From assembly GCF_002291145.1 (NCBI RefSeq), contig NZ_NTGE01000221.1, positions 62,001 to 126,000 on the forward strand: a stretch of DNA of 64,000 nucleotides, written 5' to 3'. Shown one piece after another: positions 1-8,025 of this stretch. The translations under genes were made by a program, and so were the position numbers. Below the pieces are notes generated by a model. It did no database searches and was not told where the DNA came from. It worked only from the letters and a program-made list of their open reading frames with translations. Position 1 is the first letter of the stretch; the number at the start of each line of letters is the position of its first letter. The stretch is from Streptomyces sp. SA15. GTDB taxonomy: Bacteria; Actinomycetota; Actinomycetes; Streptomycetales; Streptomycetaceae.

Positions 1-1025
1 ACACAACGGGCCCGGTCCCCCGAGAGGTCGCACCGAACCTCACGGCTTGGCGGCCGGACGCGGTCGAAGGCTTCCGGGACGACCTGACGGCGTTCCAAGC
101 CCGCGCAGCGTCCGTTCTCGACCTGCTCGGCGCCTCCCGCCTGGACCCCGAGGAGGTCACCCCCCTCCCCGGCGCCGAGGAACTCACCCTGCTTCGCGCG
201 CTGCGGGACGCGACCCTCGCCGAGGCACACGACCTGCTCGTCGTGGACCTGCCCCCCACTCCCCAGGCCCTCGCCCTCCTCGCCCTCCCGGAGGAGCTGC
301 GCCGCTACCTGCGCCGCCTGCTCCCGCCCGAACGGCAGGCCGCCCGCGCCCTGCGCCCCGTCCTCGGCCGGCTCGCCGGTGTGCCCATGCCCGCGGAGTG
401 GCTGTACGAGACGGCCGCGCGCTGGGACCTGGAACTCGCCGCCGTCGAGGCGGTCGTCGCGGACCGGAACACCGTCGTACGGCTGGTCGCCGAGCCCACC
501 CCGGCCGGCGCCGACGCCGTACGCGACGCCACCCTCGGCCTCGCCCTGCGCGGCCTGCGCCCGGACTTCCTGGTGGCGACCCGGGTGCTCCCCGAGGCCG
601 AGGCCGGCAGCTGGCTCGCCGGGCCCGTCGCGCAGCAGCGCAAAACGCTGGACGAGTGGCAGGCGTCGTACGACGTCCGGACCGTCGCCCACCTAGGCCG
701 CGACCCGCGCGGTGTCGACGACCTGGCCGGCCTGGGCGTCCCGGGCGTCAAGGCCGAGCCCGCCACGGTCGAGTGGCCCGTCGTCGACCGGCACGCCGGG
801 GACGGCGTGCTGGTCTGGCACATCCCGCTGCCCGGCGCGATACGCGACGAGCTGGACCTGATCCGGCGCGGCGACGAACTCGTCGTCAGCGCGGGGCAGT
901 TCCGCCGGATCGTTCCGCTGCCGTCCGCCCTGCGCCGCTGCACCGTCGACGGGGCCGCCCTGCGTGATGGCGAGCTGCGGATCCGCTTCACCCCGGACCC
1001 GCGGCAATGGCCTCGGACACGGTGA
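1..1025 (+). CDS. ArsA-like ATPase, C-terminal part (cut by window edge)
   Basis: The reading frame is open from the first bases and stops with TGA at 1023-1025, so only the last 340 or so residues are present. The fold and wording resemble the C-terminal half of ArsA/GET3-like anion-transporting ATPases of actinobacteria: a LLVVDLPPTPQAL segment like the switch II/A-loop region, then a helical part and a final beta-rich part ending in IRFTPDPRQWPR. The P-loop lies outside the window. In Streptomyces this gene commonly sits just upstream of the glkA neighbourhood, which fits here. The partner or cargo cannot be told from this fragment. Confidence 0.75.
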   Translation, partial: TTGPVPREVAPNLTAWRPDAVEGFRDDLTAFQARAASVLDLLGASRLDPEEVTPLPGAEELTLLRALRDATLAEAHDLLVVDLPPTPQALALLALPEELRRYLRRLLPPERQAARALRPVLGRLAGVPMPAEWLYETAARWDLELAAVEAVVADRNTVVRLVAEPTPAGADAVRDATLGLALRGLRPDFLVATRVLPEAEAGSWLAGPVAQQRKTLDEWQASYDVRTVAHLGRDPRGVDDLAGLGVPGVKAEPATVEWPVVDRHAGDGVLVWHIPLPGAIRDELDLIRRGDELVVSAGQFRRIVPLPSALRRCTVDGAALRDGELRIRFTPDPRQWPRTR

Positions 1026-1082
1026 ACCGGGTACGCCCGTTCGGGTAACGTCGTAGAGACGAACCGTAGTCAGGAGTCCGTC

Positions 1083-1616
1083 ATGAGCGAAGAGCTCCCC
1101 CCGTCCGACGAATGGGGGTCCCCCCGGTCGAGCGAAGCCGAGAGTGGGGGAGAGCGCGAGGCCGTCGACGAGGTGCGGGCGACCGACGCCGACGCCTGGG
1201 CGACGGCGGTTGCCGAGGACCTCGCGGCCGAGAAGGCCCGCCGCCGTGCCGAGTACGGCCCGCCGCCGGGCTCGGCCGCCGAGGAGCTGCGCAAGCTGGT
1301 CGACACCGTCGCCGACAAGCTCTCCGGCCTGCAGTCCCCGCTGTTCGGGGCGGTCGCCGGGCCGGCCGCCCAGCAGGTGGTCAAGCAGGTCGTGCAGCAG
1401 GCCAAGGCAGCCGTCGAACCCGTCATCGAACGCAATCCGGACGTCTTCGATCATCTGGCCGCCGCCGGGAACGAACTGCTCGCCGCCTACCGCTCCGCCG
1501 TCGAGGCCCAGGAGCGACGCTGGACGACCCGCGAGACCGACCCGCGCGACCTGGACGAGGACCGCCGCGACCCGGGCGACGAGGCCGGTCCCGGCCAGCG
1601 CATCGACCTGGACTGA
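1083..1616 (+). CDS. DUF5304 family protein upstream of glkA
   Basis: A 177-residue acidic protein with no signal peptide or membrane segment. An AGGAG ribosome site sits 6 bases before the ATG. It resembles the conserved actinomycete DUF5304 family, whose function I do not know; in Streptomyces it precedes glkA. The core, residues about 30-150, is predicted helical (AEELRKLVDTVADKL, QQVVKQVVQQAKAAVEPVIE) and the C-terminus is highly charged. Residues about 10-23 are encoded by a repetitive palindromic element that also occurs elsewhere in the window, so the N-terminus has probably been altered by that repeat. Confidence 0.8.
   Translation: MSEELPPSDEWGSPRSSEAESGGEREAVDEVRATDADAWATAVAEDLAAEKARRRAEYGPPPGSAAEELRKLVDTVADKLSGLQSPLFGAVAGPAAQQVVKQVVQQAKAAVEPVIERNPDVFDHLAAAGNELLAAYRSAVEAQERRWTTRETDPRDLDEDRRDPGDEAGPGQRIDLD
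1112..1152. repeat. GC-rich palindromic repeat, family A, inside DUF5304 gene
   Basis: The element starts ATGGGGGTCCCCCC, continues with GAGCGAAGCCGAG and ends in GTGGGGGAG. It is nearly identical to 16340-16380 and related to 25593-25631 and 57171-57208. The two ends (GGGGGTCCCCCC and GTGGGGGA) give hairpin potential. Here it is read in frame as DEWGSPRSSEAESGGE. The pattern is a dispersed Streptomyces repeat as I remember such genomes. Confidence 0.8.
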
Positions 1617-1732
1617 CGCGGGGATCCCCCTCGCCGCCGCCCGGCCCGTCCTCCATACGGACGACGGGAGGCCGACGGCAGGGCCTCGGGTACGGTTGGC
1701 CGTAGCGGGGCTCGACCGAAACTGAGGGATTC

Positions 1733-2686
1733 ATGGGACTCACCATCGGCGTCGACATCGGCGGCACGAAGATCGCGGCCGGCGTGGTCGACGAGGAAGG
1801 CAACATCCTCTCGACCTTCAAGGTGCCGACCCCCACCACACCCGAGGCCATCGTGGACGCCATCGCCTCGGCGGTGGAGGGCGCGCGCGCCGGGCACGAG
1901 ATCGTCGGCGTGGGTATCGGCGCCGCCGGATACGTCAACCGGCAGCGCTCCACGGTCTACTTCGCGCCCAACATCGACTGGCGCCAGGAGCCGCTGAAGG
2001 AGAAGGTCGAGGCCCGCGTGGGCCTCCCGGTCGTCGTGGAGAACGACGCCAACGCGGCCGCGTGGGGCGAGTACAAGTTCGGCGCCGGCAAGGGCCACCG
2101 CAACGTCATCTGCATCACGCTCGGCACCGGCCTGGGCGGCGGCATCATCATCGGCAACAAGCTGCGCCGCGGCCACTTCGGAGTGGCCGCCGAGTTCGGC
2201 CACATCCGCATGGTCCCGGACGGCCTGCTGTGCGGCTGCGGCTCGCAGGGCTGCTGGGAGCAGTACGCGTCGGGGCGCGCGCTGGTGAGATACGCCCGGC
2301 AGCGCGCCAACGCCACCCCCGAGCGCGCCGAGGTGCTGCTGTCCCTCGGTGACGGCAGCCCCGACGGCATCGAGGGCAAGCACATCTCCATGGCCGCCCG
2401 CCAGGGCGACCCGGTCGCCGTCGACTCCTACCGTGAGCTCGCCCGCTGGGCAGGCGCCGGCCTCGCCGACCTCGCCTCCCTCTTCGACCCCTCCGCCTTC
2501 ATCGTCGGCGGCGGCCTCTCCGACGAGGGCGACCTGGTCCTCGACCCGATCCGCAAGTCCTACAAGCGCTGGCTGGTCGGCGGCAACTGGCGCCCGGTCG
2601 CCGACGTGATCGCCGCCCAGCTGGGCAACAAGGCCGGGCTGGTGGGGGCGGCGGACCTGGCGCGGGAGCCCGACCCGATCATGTAA
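1733..2686 (+). CDS. glkA: Glucokinase, ROK family
   Basis: Phosphorylates glucose with ATP; in Streptomyces this enzyme also carries glucose repression (known for S. coelicolor GlkA). The 317-residue length equals that of the known enzyme. Visible motifs: N-terminal phosphate loop MGLTIGVDIGGTKIAAG, sugar-binding ENDANAAAWGE, the ROK motif LGTGLGGGIIIGNKL, the EFGHI catalytic region, and the zinc-binding CGCGSQGCWEQ. A GAGGGA ribosome site precedes the ATG. It follows the DUF5304 gene by about 115 bases. Regulation of GlkA activity in relatives is post-translational, which sequence cannot show. Confidence 0.97.
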   Translation: MGLTIGVDIGGTKIAAGVVDEEGNILSTFKVPTPTTPEAIVDAIASAVEGARAGHEIVGVGIGAAGYVNRQRSTVYFAPNIDWRQEPLKEKVEARVGLPVVVENDANAAAWGEYKFGAGKGHRNVICITLGTGLGGGIIIGNKLRRGHFGVAAEFGHIRMVPDGLLCGCGSQGCWEQYASGRALVRYARQRANATPERAEVLLSLGDGSPDGIEGKHISMAARQGDPVAVDSYRELARWAGAGLADLASLFDPSAFIVGGGLSDEGDLVLDPIRKSYKRWLVGGNWRPVADVIAAQLGNKAGLVGAADLAREPDPIM

Positions 2687-2714
2687 CGGCGACTTTCGAC
2701 GTACGGCAGTCTTC

Positions 2715-2800
2715 GCGCCCCTTTTGGGGCGCGGGACTGCAACATCATGCGGCTCCGCCGCGTGGGCGCGATCAGCCACAACAGACCCGCAGTCGACGAA
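2715..2800. repeat. Dispersed palindromic repeat, family B, probable glkA terminator
   Basis: A perfect 7-bp stem (GCGCCCC / GGGGCGC, 2715-2721 with 2726-2732) has a TTTT loop. It is followed by ACTGCAACATCATGCGGC, the palindrome GCGGCTCCGCCGC (2749-2761), and a tail with GTGGGCGCGATCAGCCAC and CCGCAGTCGACGAACGACC. This matches a common intergenic Streptomyces repeat as I remember it. The central part reappears at 9276-9305 and 47004-47030. The first hairpin would serve as a terminator for glkA. Confidence 0.75.
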
Positions 2801-2847
2801 CGACCTTTCGGGTGCCTCCAACGCGCGGTCACGACTATCTTGACGGC

Positions 2848-3600
2848 ATGGTGACGCCCCCGCTCCCAACCTCCCGCACGGAACCCGAAGGTTCCGCAGT
2901 CATCCGCGTCCTCAGCTACAACATCCGCTCGATGCGCGACGACACCACCGCCCTCGCCCGTGTCATCAGCGCCTGCACCCCCGACCTGGTTCTCCTGCAG
3001 GAAGCCCCCCGCTTCTTCCGCTGGCGCAAAAAGCTGGCACGGCTCGCCGCGGCGTCCGCCCAGGTGATCCTCACCGGAGGCGGCACAGCCGCGGGCCCGG
3101 CGATCCTCTGCTCGCTGCGGGCGACCGTCGAACGCACCGAGGACGTCCTGCTGCCGCTCACCCCCGGCCTGCACCGGCGCGGCTTCGCGACCGCGGTCGT
3201 ACGCTTCGGCGGCGCCCGGCTCGGCGTGCTGAGCTGCCATCTCTCACTGCAGAAGGACGAGCGGTACGACCAAGCCGGCATGCTTCTCGACCGGCTCGCC
3301 GGCATGGGCGTGGAGCACGCGGTCGCGGGCGGCGACCTCAACGAACGCCCCGGCGGCCGCACCTTCGCCCGTCTCACCGAGGGCCTCCAGGACTGCTGGG
3401 CCACCGCCCCCTGGGGCAGCGAGTACACCTGGACGCGCACCGACCCTCATCAGCGCATCGACGCGATCTTCGCCACGAAGGGCATCGAGGTACTGGGCTG
3501 CGGGGTGCCTCTGGGACAGCCCGGAGTGGCGGAGAGCGACTTGAGGGCAGCCACGGACCACCTTCCGGTCCTGGCCGCCCTCAGAATTCCGGCCGGCTGA
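2848..3600 (+). CDS. Endonuclease/exonuclease/phosphatase family protein
   Basis: A 250-residue member of the metal-dependent phosphoesterase fold shared by exonuclease III, DNase I and sphingomyelinase. Signature blocks appear in order: LSYNIRSM (Asn), LLQEAP (Glu, metal), SCHLSL (His), GGDLNERPGG (Asp/Asn), RIDAIFAT, and TDHLPVLA (catalytic Asp-His). No signal peptide is evident, so it is probably cytoplasmic; the substrate is unknown. The ATG at 2848 lies 6 bases after TATCTT (2836-2841) with no ribosome site, so the mRNA is likely leaderless. The frame is open 36 bases further upstream, but that start has no support. Confidence 0.85.
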   Translation: MVTPPLPTSRTEPEGSAVIRVLSYNIRSMRDDTTALARVISACTPDLVLLQEAPRFFRWRKKLARLAAASAQVILTGGGTAAGPAILCSLRATVERTEDVLLPLTPGLHRRGFATAVVRFGGARLGVLSCHLSLQKDERYDQAGMLLDRLAGMGVEHAVAGGDLNERPGGRTFARLTEGLQDCWATAPWGSEYTWTRTDPHQRIDAIFATKGIEVLGCGVPLGQPGVAESDLRAATDHLPVLAALRIPAG

Positions 3601-3608
3601 ACGACGGC

Positions 3609-4244
3609 CTAGACGACCGCCCCGCGCCCCGGTTCGTCGTCGTCCTCGTCGTCCGTCCGCATCCGCATCACCAGCGTGGCGAAGCCGCCGAGGAAGCCGC
3701 CGATGCCGACCGTGGCCAGCCACCAGGTCATCTCCCAGCCGAGCAGCACCGCCAGCAGGAGCAGTATCGGCCCGCCGAGCACGCCCAGCCAGGCGAACTT
3801 CGCGGTGGTGTCGGCGGCGGGCAGCGGCGGCGGCTCCGGCGGTACGAAGTGGCCCTCGTCGTTCTCGTCGAAGTCCTCCTCGGTCGGCTCGGGCGCGCTG
3901 TAGTCGCGGGGGCCGACACCGGGCGCGAAGGAGACGGATCCGCCCAGCGGCTTCGCGGGCCCGTCTCCCCGGGAGTCCTTGGAGTCTTTGGAGTCCTTCG
4001 AACCCTTCGAACCCTTGGAATCCTTGGGTTCTTCGGTCTCCTCGGGCCCTTCGTCGTTCGTCTCGGACTCCAGCAGCGCCAGGTCCTCGACCGACTTGAA
4101 AGGCTTTGCGCCGGGCGGGTCCGCCGGCTCCTCGCCGTACCCCGCGACGATCGCGGCCCAGGCGGCGTCCTCGTCGAAGGGGACGTGCTGCTCGTCCGGT
4201 TCGCGGTCCTCGCGGTTCTCGCGGTCGGAGTCGTGCTCAGCCAC
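3609..4244 (-). CDS. Acidic protein with two C-terminal membrane segments
   Basis: The family is not recognised. The 211 residues divide into an acidic N-terminal half, a short KDS/KGS repeat near residues 74-92 encoded by degenerate 9-base repeats, a proline-rich stretch, and two hydrophobic segments (FAWLGVLGGPILLLLAVLLG and WLATVGIGGFLGGFATLV) separated by a short WEMTW turn. It ends in an acidic DDEDDDEPG tail. It is probably an inner-membrane protein with a long disordered cytoplasmic arm. Its start overlaps the end of the upstream hydrolase gene by 8 bases, so the two are very likely co-transcribed and translationally coupled. Confidence 0.75.
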   Translation of the reverse strand: MAEHDSDRENREDREPDEQHVPFDEDAAWAAIVAGYGEEPADPPGAKPFKSVEDLALLESETNDEGPEETEEPKDSKGSKGSKDSKDSKDSRGDGPAKPLGGSVSFAPGVGPRDYSAPEPTEEDFDENDEGHFVPPEPPPLPAADTTAKFAWLGVLGGPILLLLAVLLGWEMTWWLATVGIGGFLGGFATLVMRMRTDDEDDDEPGRGAVV

Positions 4245-5016
4245 GTGCGGCCGTCCCTTCCTTGCCGATGGCGGATGCGAGCCGGCCGATGAACGTGAGG
4301 CTCTCCTCGAAGATCCGGTCCGCGTCGTTGTCCAACGTCGCGACGTGGTAGCTCTGTTCCAGCACGATCTCAGTTACGTCCGTCGACGACACACGGCTCA
4401 GCACGCGCGCCGAGTCGGCCGCCGGCACCACGTGGTCCTGGGCGCTGCGCAGGACCAGCAGCGGCTGGGTGACCTGCGGAAGCTCGCCGTCGACCAGCCG
4501 GAAAAAGGCGCGCAGGGAGTGCGCGGCGCGCAGCGGCACCCGGTCGTACCCCAGCTCGGCGCTGCCCTCCTTGGCGATGTCGTCGGCGATGCCCTTCGTC
4601 GCGCGGACGACGTGGCGGGCCACCGGAAGGGCGTACGCGGCAAGGCCGTGCATGCGGTTCGCGGGGTTGACGACCACGATGCCGTCCACCGCGTCCCCGT
4701 GCTTGGCCGCGAGCCGCAGCGCCAGTGTGCCGCCCATCGACAGGCCCGCCACGAACACGTGCGCGCAGCGCTCCCGCAGGGCGCGCAGCTCACGGTCCAC
4801 CTCCGCGTACCAGTCCTGCCAGCCGGTGAGCTGCATGTCCTCCCAGCGGGTGCCGTGCCCGGGCAGCAGCGGCAGCGACACGGTCAGACCGCGCTCGGCG
4901 AGATACTCCGCCCAGGGGCGCAGCGACTGGGGGGAGCCGGTGAAACCATGGCAGAGGAGAACACCCGTCTCCCCGCCCTCGTGGCGGAACGGCTCGGCTC
5001 CGGGCAGGACCGGCAC
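4237..5016 (-). CDS. Alpha/beta hydrolase (carboxylesterase / monoacylglycerol lipase-like)
   Basis: A 259-residue serine hydrolase. The oxyanion region is LLCHGFTGSPQS, the nucleophile elbow is GLSMGG, the acid is the Asp of RSAQDHVVP, and the His lies in SYHVATLDND. The WEDMQLTGWQDWYAEV lid-like part resembles carboxylesterase EstA/YvaK-type monoacylglycerol lipases. The GTG at 5016 is chosen because AGGAGA sits 7 bases upstream; an ATG six codons earlier (5034) has no ribosome site. It pairs with the downstream membrane-protein gene and diverges from plsC, which suggests a lipid-related role, by inference only. Confidence 0.88.
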   Translation of the reverse strand: MPVLPGAEPFRHEGGETGVLLCHGFTGSPQSLRPWAEYLAERGLTVSLPLLPGHGTRWEDMQLTGWQDWYAEVDRELRALRERCAHVFVAGLSMGGTLALRLAAKHGDAVDGIVVVNPANRMHGLAAYALPVARHVVRATKGIADDIAKEGSAELGYDRVPLRAAHSLRAFFRLVDGELPQVTQPLLVLRSAQDHVVPAADSARVLSRVSSTDVTEIVLEQSYHVATLDNDADRIFEESLTFIGRLASAIGKEGTAARG

Positions 5017-5050
5017 CTTCGGTCTCCTGTTCATGAGAGGGGCGTGAGCA

Positions 5051-5101
5051 AAGTCCGGTGTGGTTCAAGTCCAGGCGTGGTTCAAAGTCCAGGTGTGACT
5101 C
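5051..5101. repeat. Three imperfect 16-17 bp direct repeats in a divergent promoter region
   Basis: Units AAGTCCGGTGTGGTTC, AAGTCCAGGCGTGGTTC and AAGTCCAGGTGTGACTC follow each other between the divergent hydrolase and plsC genes. Spacing is 16-18 bp. A TTGACG hexamer (5146-5151), possibly a -35 for plsC, lies 45 bases downstream. Confidence 0.6.
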
Positions 5102-5196
5102 ACCGTACGCGACCGCACTGACACCGACCAGGGCCGTCGGGCTCTTTGACGGTGCTCCGGGTTAAGGTCTGATCTACAGATACAGGAGGCACCCGG

Positions 5197-5970
5197 TTGT
5201 TGTACGGCGCGATGAAGGTGACCATCGGAGGGCCGCTGAAGGCTGCCTTCAGGCCCTGGGTGGAAGGCCTCGAGCACGTCCCGGCCGAGGGTCCCGCGAT
5301 CCTGGCGAGCAACCACCTCTCCTTCTCGGACTCGTTCTTCCTGCCGGCCGTCCTCGATCGCAAGGTCACCTTCATCGCGAAGGCCGAGTACTTCACCACG
5401 CCCGGCGTGAAGGGCCGGCTGACGGCCGCCTTCTTCAAGGGCCTCGGCCAGCTCCCGGTGGACCGCTCCGGCGCCCGTGGCGCGGGCGAGGCGGCCATCA
5501 AGGCCGGCATAGAGGTGCTGGAGCGCGGTGAGCTGTTCGGCATCTATCCGGAAGGCACGCGTTCGCCCGACGGCCGGCTCTACCGCGGCAAACCGGGCGG
5601 CCTCGCGCGCGTGGCGCTCGCCACCGGCGCGCCCGTGATCCCGGTCGCCATGATCGACACGGAGAAGATCCAGCCGCCGGGGAAGGTGATGCCCAAGTTG
5701 ATGCGGCCCGGCATCCGCATCGGCGAGCCGCTGGACTTCAGCCGCTACCAGGGCATGGAGCACGACCGTTTCATCCTGCGCGCGCTGACCGACGAGGTCA
5801 TGTACGAGATCATGAAGCTCTCCGGCCAGGAGTACGTCGACATCTACGCGACCGCCGCCAAGCGGCAGATCGCGGAGGCGGCGAAGGCCGAGAAGGAAGC
5901 GGAGAAGGCGGCGAAGGCCGCCCTCGCGCAGGCGGAGAAGGATCAGGCGGCGAAGGAGCGCGAGTCGTAG
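5197..5970 (+). CDS. plsC: 1-acyl-sn-glycerol-3-phosphate acyltransferase (PlsC family)
   Basis: Transfers an acyl chain to lysophosphatidic acid, giving phosphatidic acid at the inner membrane. The 257-residue protein has the acyltransferase blocks SNHLSFSDS (HX4D), GARGAGEAAI, YPEGTRSPDGRLYRGKPGG and VIPVAMIDT. The C-terminal 40 residues are a Lys/Glu/Ala-rich helix (AAKAEKEAEKAAKAAL) of coiled-coil type. A TTG start at 5197 is chosen since AGGAGG (5184-5189) lies 7 bases before it; the ATG at 5212 would be 22 bases away. It is followed closely by the macSR pair, though co-regulation is not shown. Confidence 0.92.
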   Translation: MLYGAMKVTIGGPLKAAFRPWVEGLEHVPAEGPAILASNHLSFSDSFFLPAVLDRKVTFIAKAEYFTTPGVKGRLTAAFFKGLGQLPVDRSGARGAGEAAIKAGIEVLERGELFGIYPEGTRSPDGRLYRGKPGGLARVALATGAPVIPVAMIDTEKIQPPGKVMPKLMRPGIRIGEPLDFSRYQGMEHDRFILRALTDEVMYEIMKLSGQEYVDIYATAAKRQIAEAAKAEKEAEKAAKAALAQAEKDQAAKERES

Positions 5971-6018
5971 ACGTCCGGGACAGGACGGGACGGTCCGCGG
6001 TCGGGGGTGGGGGACAGC

Positions 6019-7242
6019 ATGGCCAAGCGCGAGCGAGTGATGCGCATGTCGGTCGAGCAGCCGCTGTGGCGTGCGCTCACCGCGTATCGCGTCCTGACGA
6101 TGCTGTACGCCATCGGCCTGTTCGTCACCGCCTACGACGAGTTCGCCCGCCCCTGGGTCGCCGTCGCCTACTTCGCCGTCCTCGCCGTATGGACCCTGGC
6201 CACCCTCCCCAGGGTCGCGAACGCGGCCAGCTGCACCAAGCGGTTCCTCACCGCCGACCTCACCATCGCCCTCGTCGGCATCCTGCTCACGCCCGTCGCC
6301 GACGCCCACGAGCGGGTGCAGTCGGGCGGCCCGACCCTGCCGTCGATATGGACGGCGGGCTCCGTGCTGGCCTTCGCCGTCAAGGGCGGCTGGCGCTGGG
6401 CGGCCTTCGCCTCCACGGCGGTCGCCGTCGCCAACCTGGTCGAACGCGGCGCCCCGGCCCGCGACACCGTGCACAACGTCATCCTCGTCTGGGTCGCCTC
6501 CATCGCCATCGGCTACGTCGTCGAGGTCGCCCGCGCCTCCGAGCGCACCCTCGCCCGCGCCCTGGAGATCGAGGCCGCGACCAGGGAGCGCGAGCGGCTG
6601 GCCCGGGACATCCACGACAGCGTGCTCCAGGTGCTGGCGATGGTGCAGCGGCGCGGCGCCGTCATCGGCGGCGAGGCGGCCGAGCTGGGGCGGATGGCCG
6701 GCGAGCAGGAGGTCGCCCTGCGCACCCTGGTCTCCGGCGGCCTGGTCCCCGTCTCCCGCGCCTCGGAGGACGAGGCCGAGGGCGCACTCGTACGAGTGGT
6801 GGAGGAACCCGACGACTCCGGCCCGGTCGATCTCCGCGCGCTGCTCGCCCCGTACGCCTCCGCGAAGGTCAACCTCGCCGAGCCCGGCGCTCCCGTGTCG
6901 CTGCCGCCGGCGGCCGCGCGGGAGTTGGCGGCGGCCGTAGGGGCCGCCCTGGACAACGTCCGCAAGCACGCGGGGGAGCACGCGCGCGCGTGGATCCTGG
7001 TCGAGGACGAGCCCGACGAGGTGATCGTGACCGTACGGGACGACGGGCCCGGCATCCCCGAGGGCCGGCTCACGCAGGCCGAGGGGGAGGGGCGGCTCGG
7101 CGTGGCCCTGTCGATCCGGGGCCGGCTGCGGGAGCTCGGCGGCAGCGCCGAGGTGATCTCGGTGCCGGGGCAGGGGACGGAAGTCGAACTGAAAGTACCG
7201 AAGGACGCACAGGTGGCACGGGGGAAGGCGGAGCGGCGATGA
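6019..7242 (+). CDS. macS: MacS-type sensor histidine kinase
   Basis: Sensor partner of MacR; in S. coelicolor the MacRS pair affects morphogenesis and actinorhodin production (known from the literature as I recall it). The 407 residues hold an N-terminal membrane domain of about five hydrophobic helices (residues about 15-175), a HisKA_3 dimerisation motif RERERLARDIHDSVLQVL with the phospho-acceptor His in DIHDS, and a HATPase_c domain with N box ALDNVRKHA and G box DDGPGIPEG. ATG 6019 is used; a GTG four codons earlier is possible. Its stop overlaps the macR start as ATGA. Confidence 0.9.
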   Translation: MAKRERVMRMSVEQPLWRALTAYRVLTMLYAIGLFVTAYDEFARPWVAVAYFAVLAVWTLATLPRVANAASCTKRFLTADLTIALVGILLTPVADAHERVQSGGPTLPSIWTAGSVLAFAVKGGWRWAAFASTAVAVANLVERGAPARDTVHNVILVWVASIAIGYVVEVARASERTLARALEIEAATRERERLARDIHDSVLQVLAMVQRRGAVIGGEAAELGRMAGEQEVALRTLVSGGLVPVSRASEDEAEGALVRVVEEPDDSGPVDLRALLAPYASAKVNLAEPGAPVSLPPAAARELAAAVGAALDNVRKHAGEHARAWILVEDEPDEVIVTVRDDGPGIPEGRLTQAEGEGRLGVALSIRGRLRELGGSAEVISVPGQGTEVELKVPKDAQVARGKAERR

Positions 7243-7916
7243 GTGAACAGCAGGGCACGATCAAGGTCATGGTGGTCGACGACCACCCCATGTGGCGCGA
7301 CGCCGTCGCCCGCGACCTGAGCGAGTCCGGCTTCGAGGTGGTCGCCACCGCGGGCGACGGCGACCAGGCCGTGCGCCGCGCCAAGGCCGCCGCACCCGAC
7401 GTGCTCGTGCTCGACCTCAACCTGCCCGCGAAGCCCGGCGTCCAGGTCTGCAAGGAACTCGTCGGCGCCAACCCGGCGCTGCGCGTCCTGGTCCTGTCCG
7501 CCAGCGGCGAGCACGCCGACGTACTGGAGGCGGTGAAGTCCGGCGCGACCGGCTATCTGCTGAAGTCGGCGTCGACCGAGGAACTGCTCGACGCGGTCCG
7601 CCGCACGGCCGTGGGCGACCCCGTCTTCACCCCCGGCCTGGCAGGCCTGGTCCTCGGCGAGTACCGCCGCCTCGCCTCCGAGCCCGCACCCGCGCCCGAC
7701 ACCGGCCAGCCCAAGGCCCCCCAGCTCACCGACCGCGAGACGGAGGTGCTGCGCCTGGTCGCCAAGGGCCTGAGCTACAAGCAGATCGCCGAACGCCTGG
7801 TCATCTCCCACCGCACGGTCCAGAACCACGTCCAGAACACCCTGGGCAAGCTCCAGTTGCACAACCGCGTGGAGCTCGTGCGGTACGCGATAGAGCGCGG
7901 GCTCGACGAGGAGTAG
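7239..7916 (+). CDS. macR: MacR-type response regulator, NarL/FixJ (LuxR HTH) family
   Basis: A 225-residue DNA-binding regulator. The receiver domain (residues 8-125) keeps the acidic pocket VVDDH, the phospho-acceptor in VLVLDLNLP, and the Lys in GYLLKSAS. The C-terminal LuxR-type helix-turn-helix reads LTDRETEVLRLVAKGLSYKQIAERL and continues to HNRVELVRYAI. The start overlaps the macS stop (ATGA), so both partners are made in step. No further gene follows within 100 bases on this strand. Confidence 0.93.
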   Translation: MSEQQGTIKVMVVDDHPMWRDAVARDLSESGFEVVATAGDGDQAVRRAKAAAPDVLVLDLNLPAKPGVQVCKELVGANPALRVLVLSASGEHADVLEAVKSGATGYLLKSASTEELLDAVRRTAVGDPVFTPGLAGLVLGEYRRLASEPAPAPDTGQPKAPQLTDRETEVLRLVAKGLSYKQIAERLVISHRTVQNHVQNTLGKLQLHNRVELVRYAIERGLDEE

Positions 7917-8025
7917 ATCAACTCCGCAACCCGGCAACGGAATTGTCGTTCCCGCCCATCCCTGTGTGACCTGGACCACTACTAGCGTGATCCCATCAGG
8001 CAACTGCGGCGAAGGGAACACTTCC

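Noticed and set aside
5065..6981. Long minus-strand frame opposite plsC and macS
   Set aside because: Both plus-strand genes have full family motifs; the antisense product is Gly/Arg/His-rich chance sequence.
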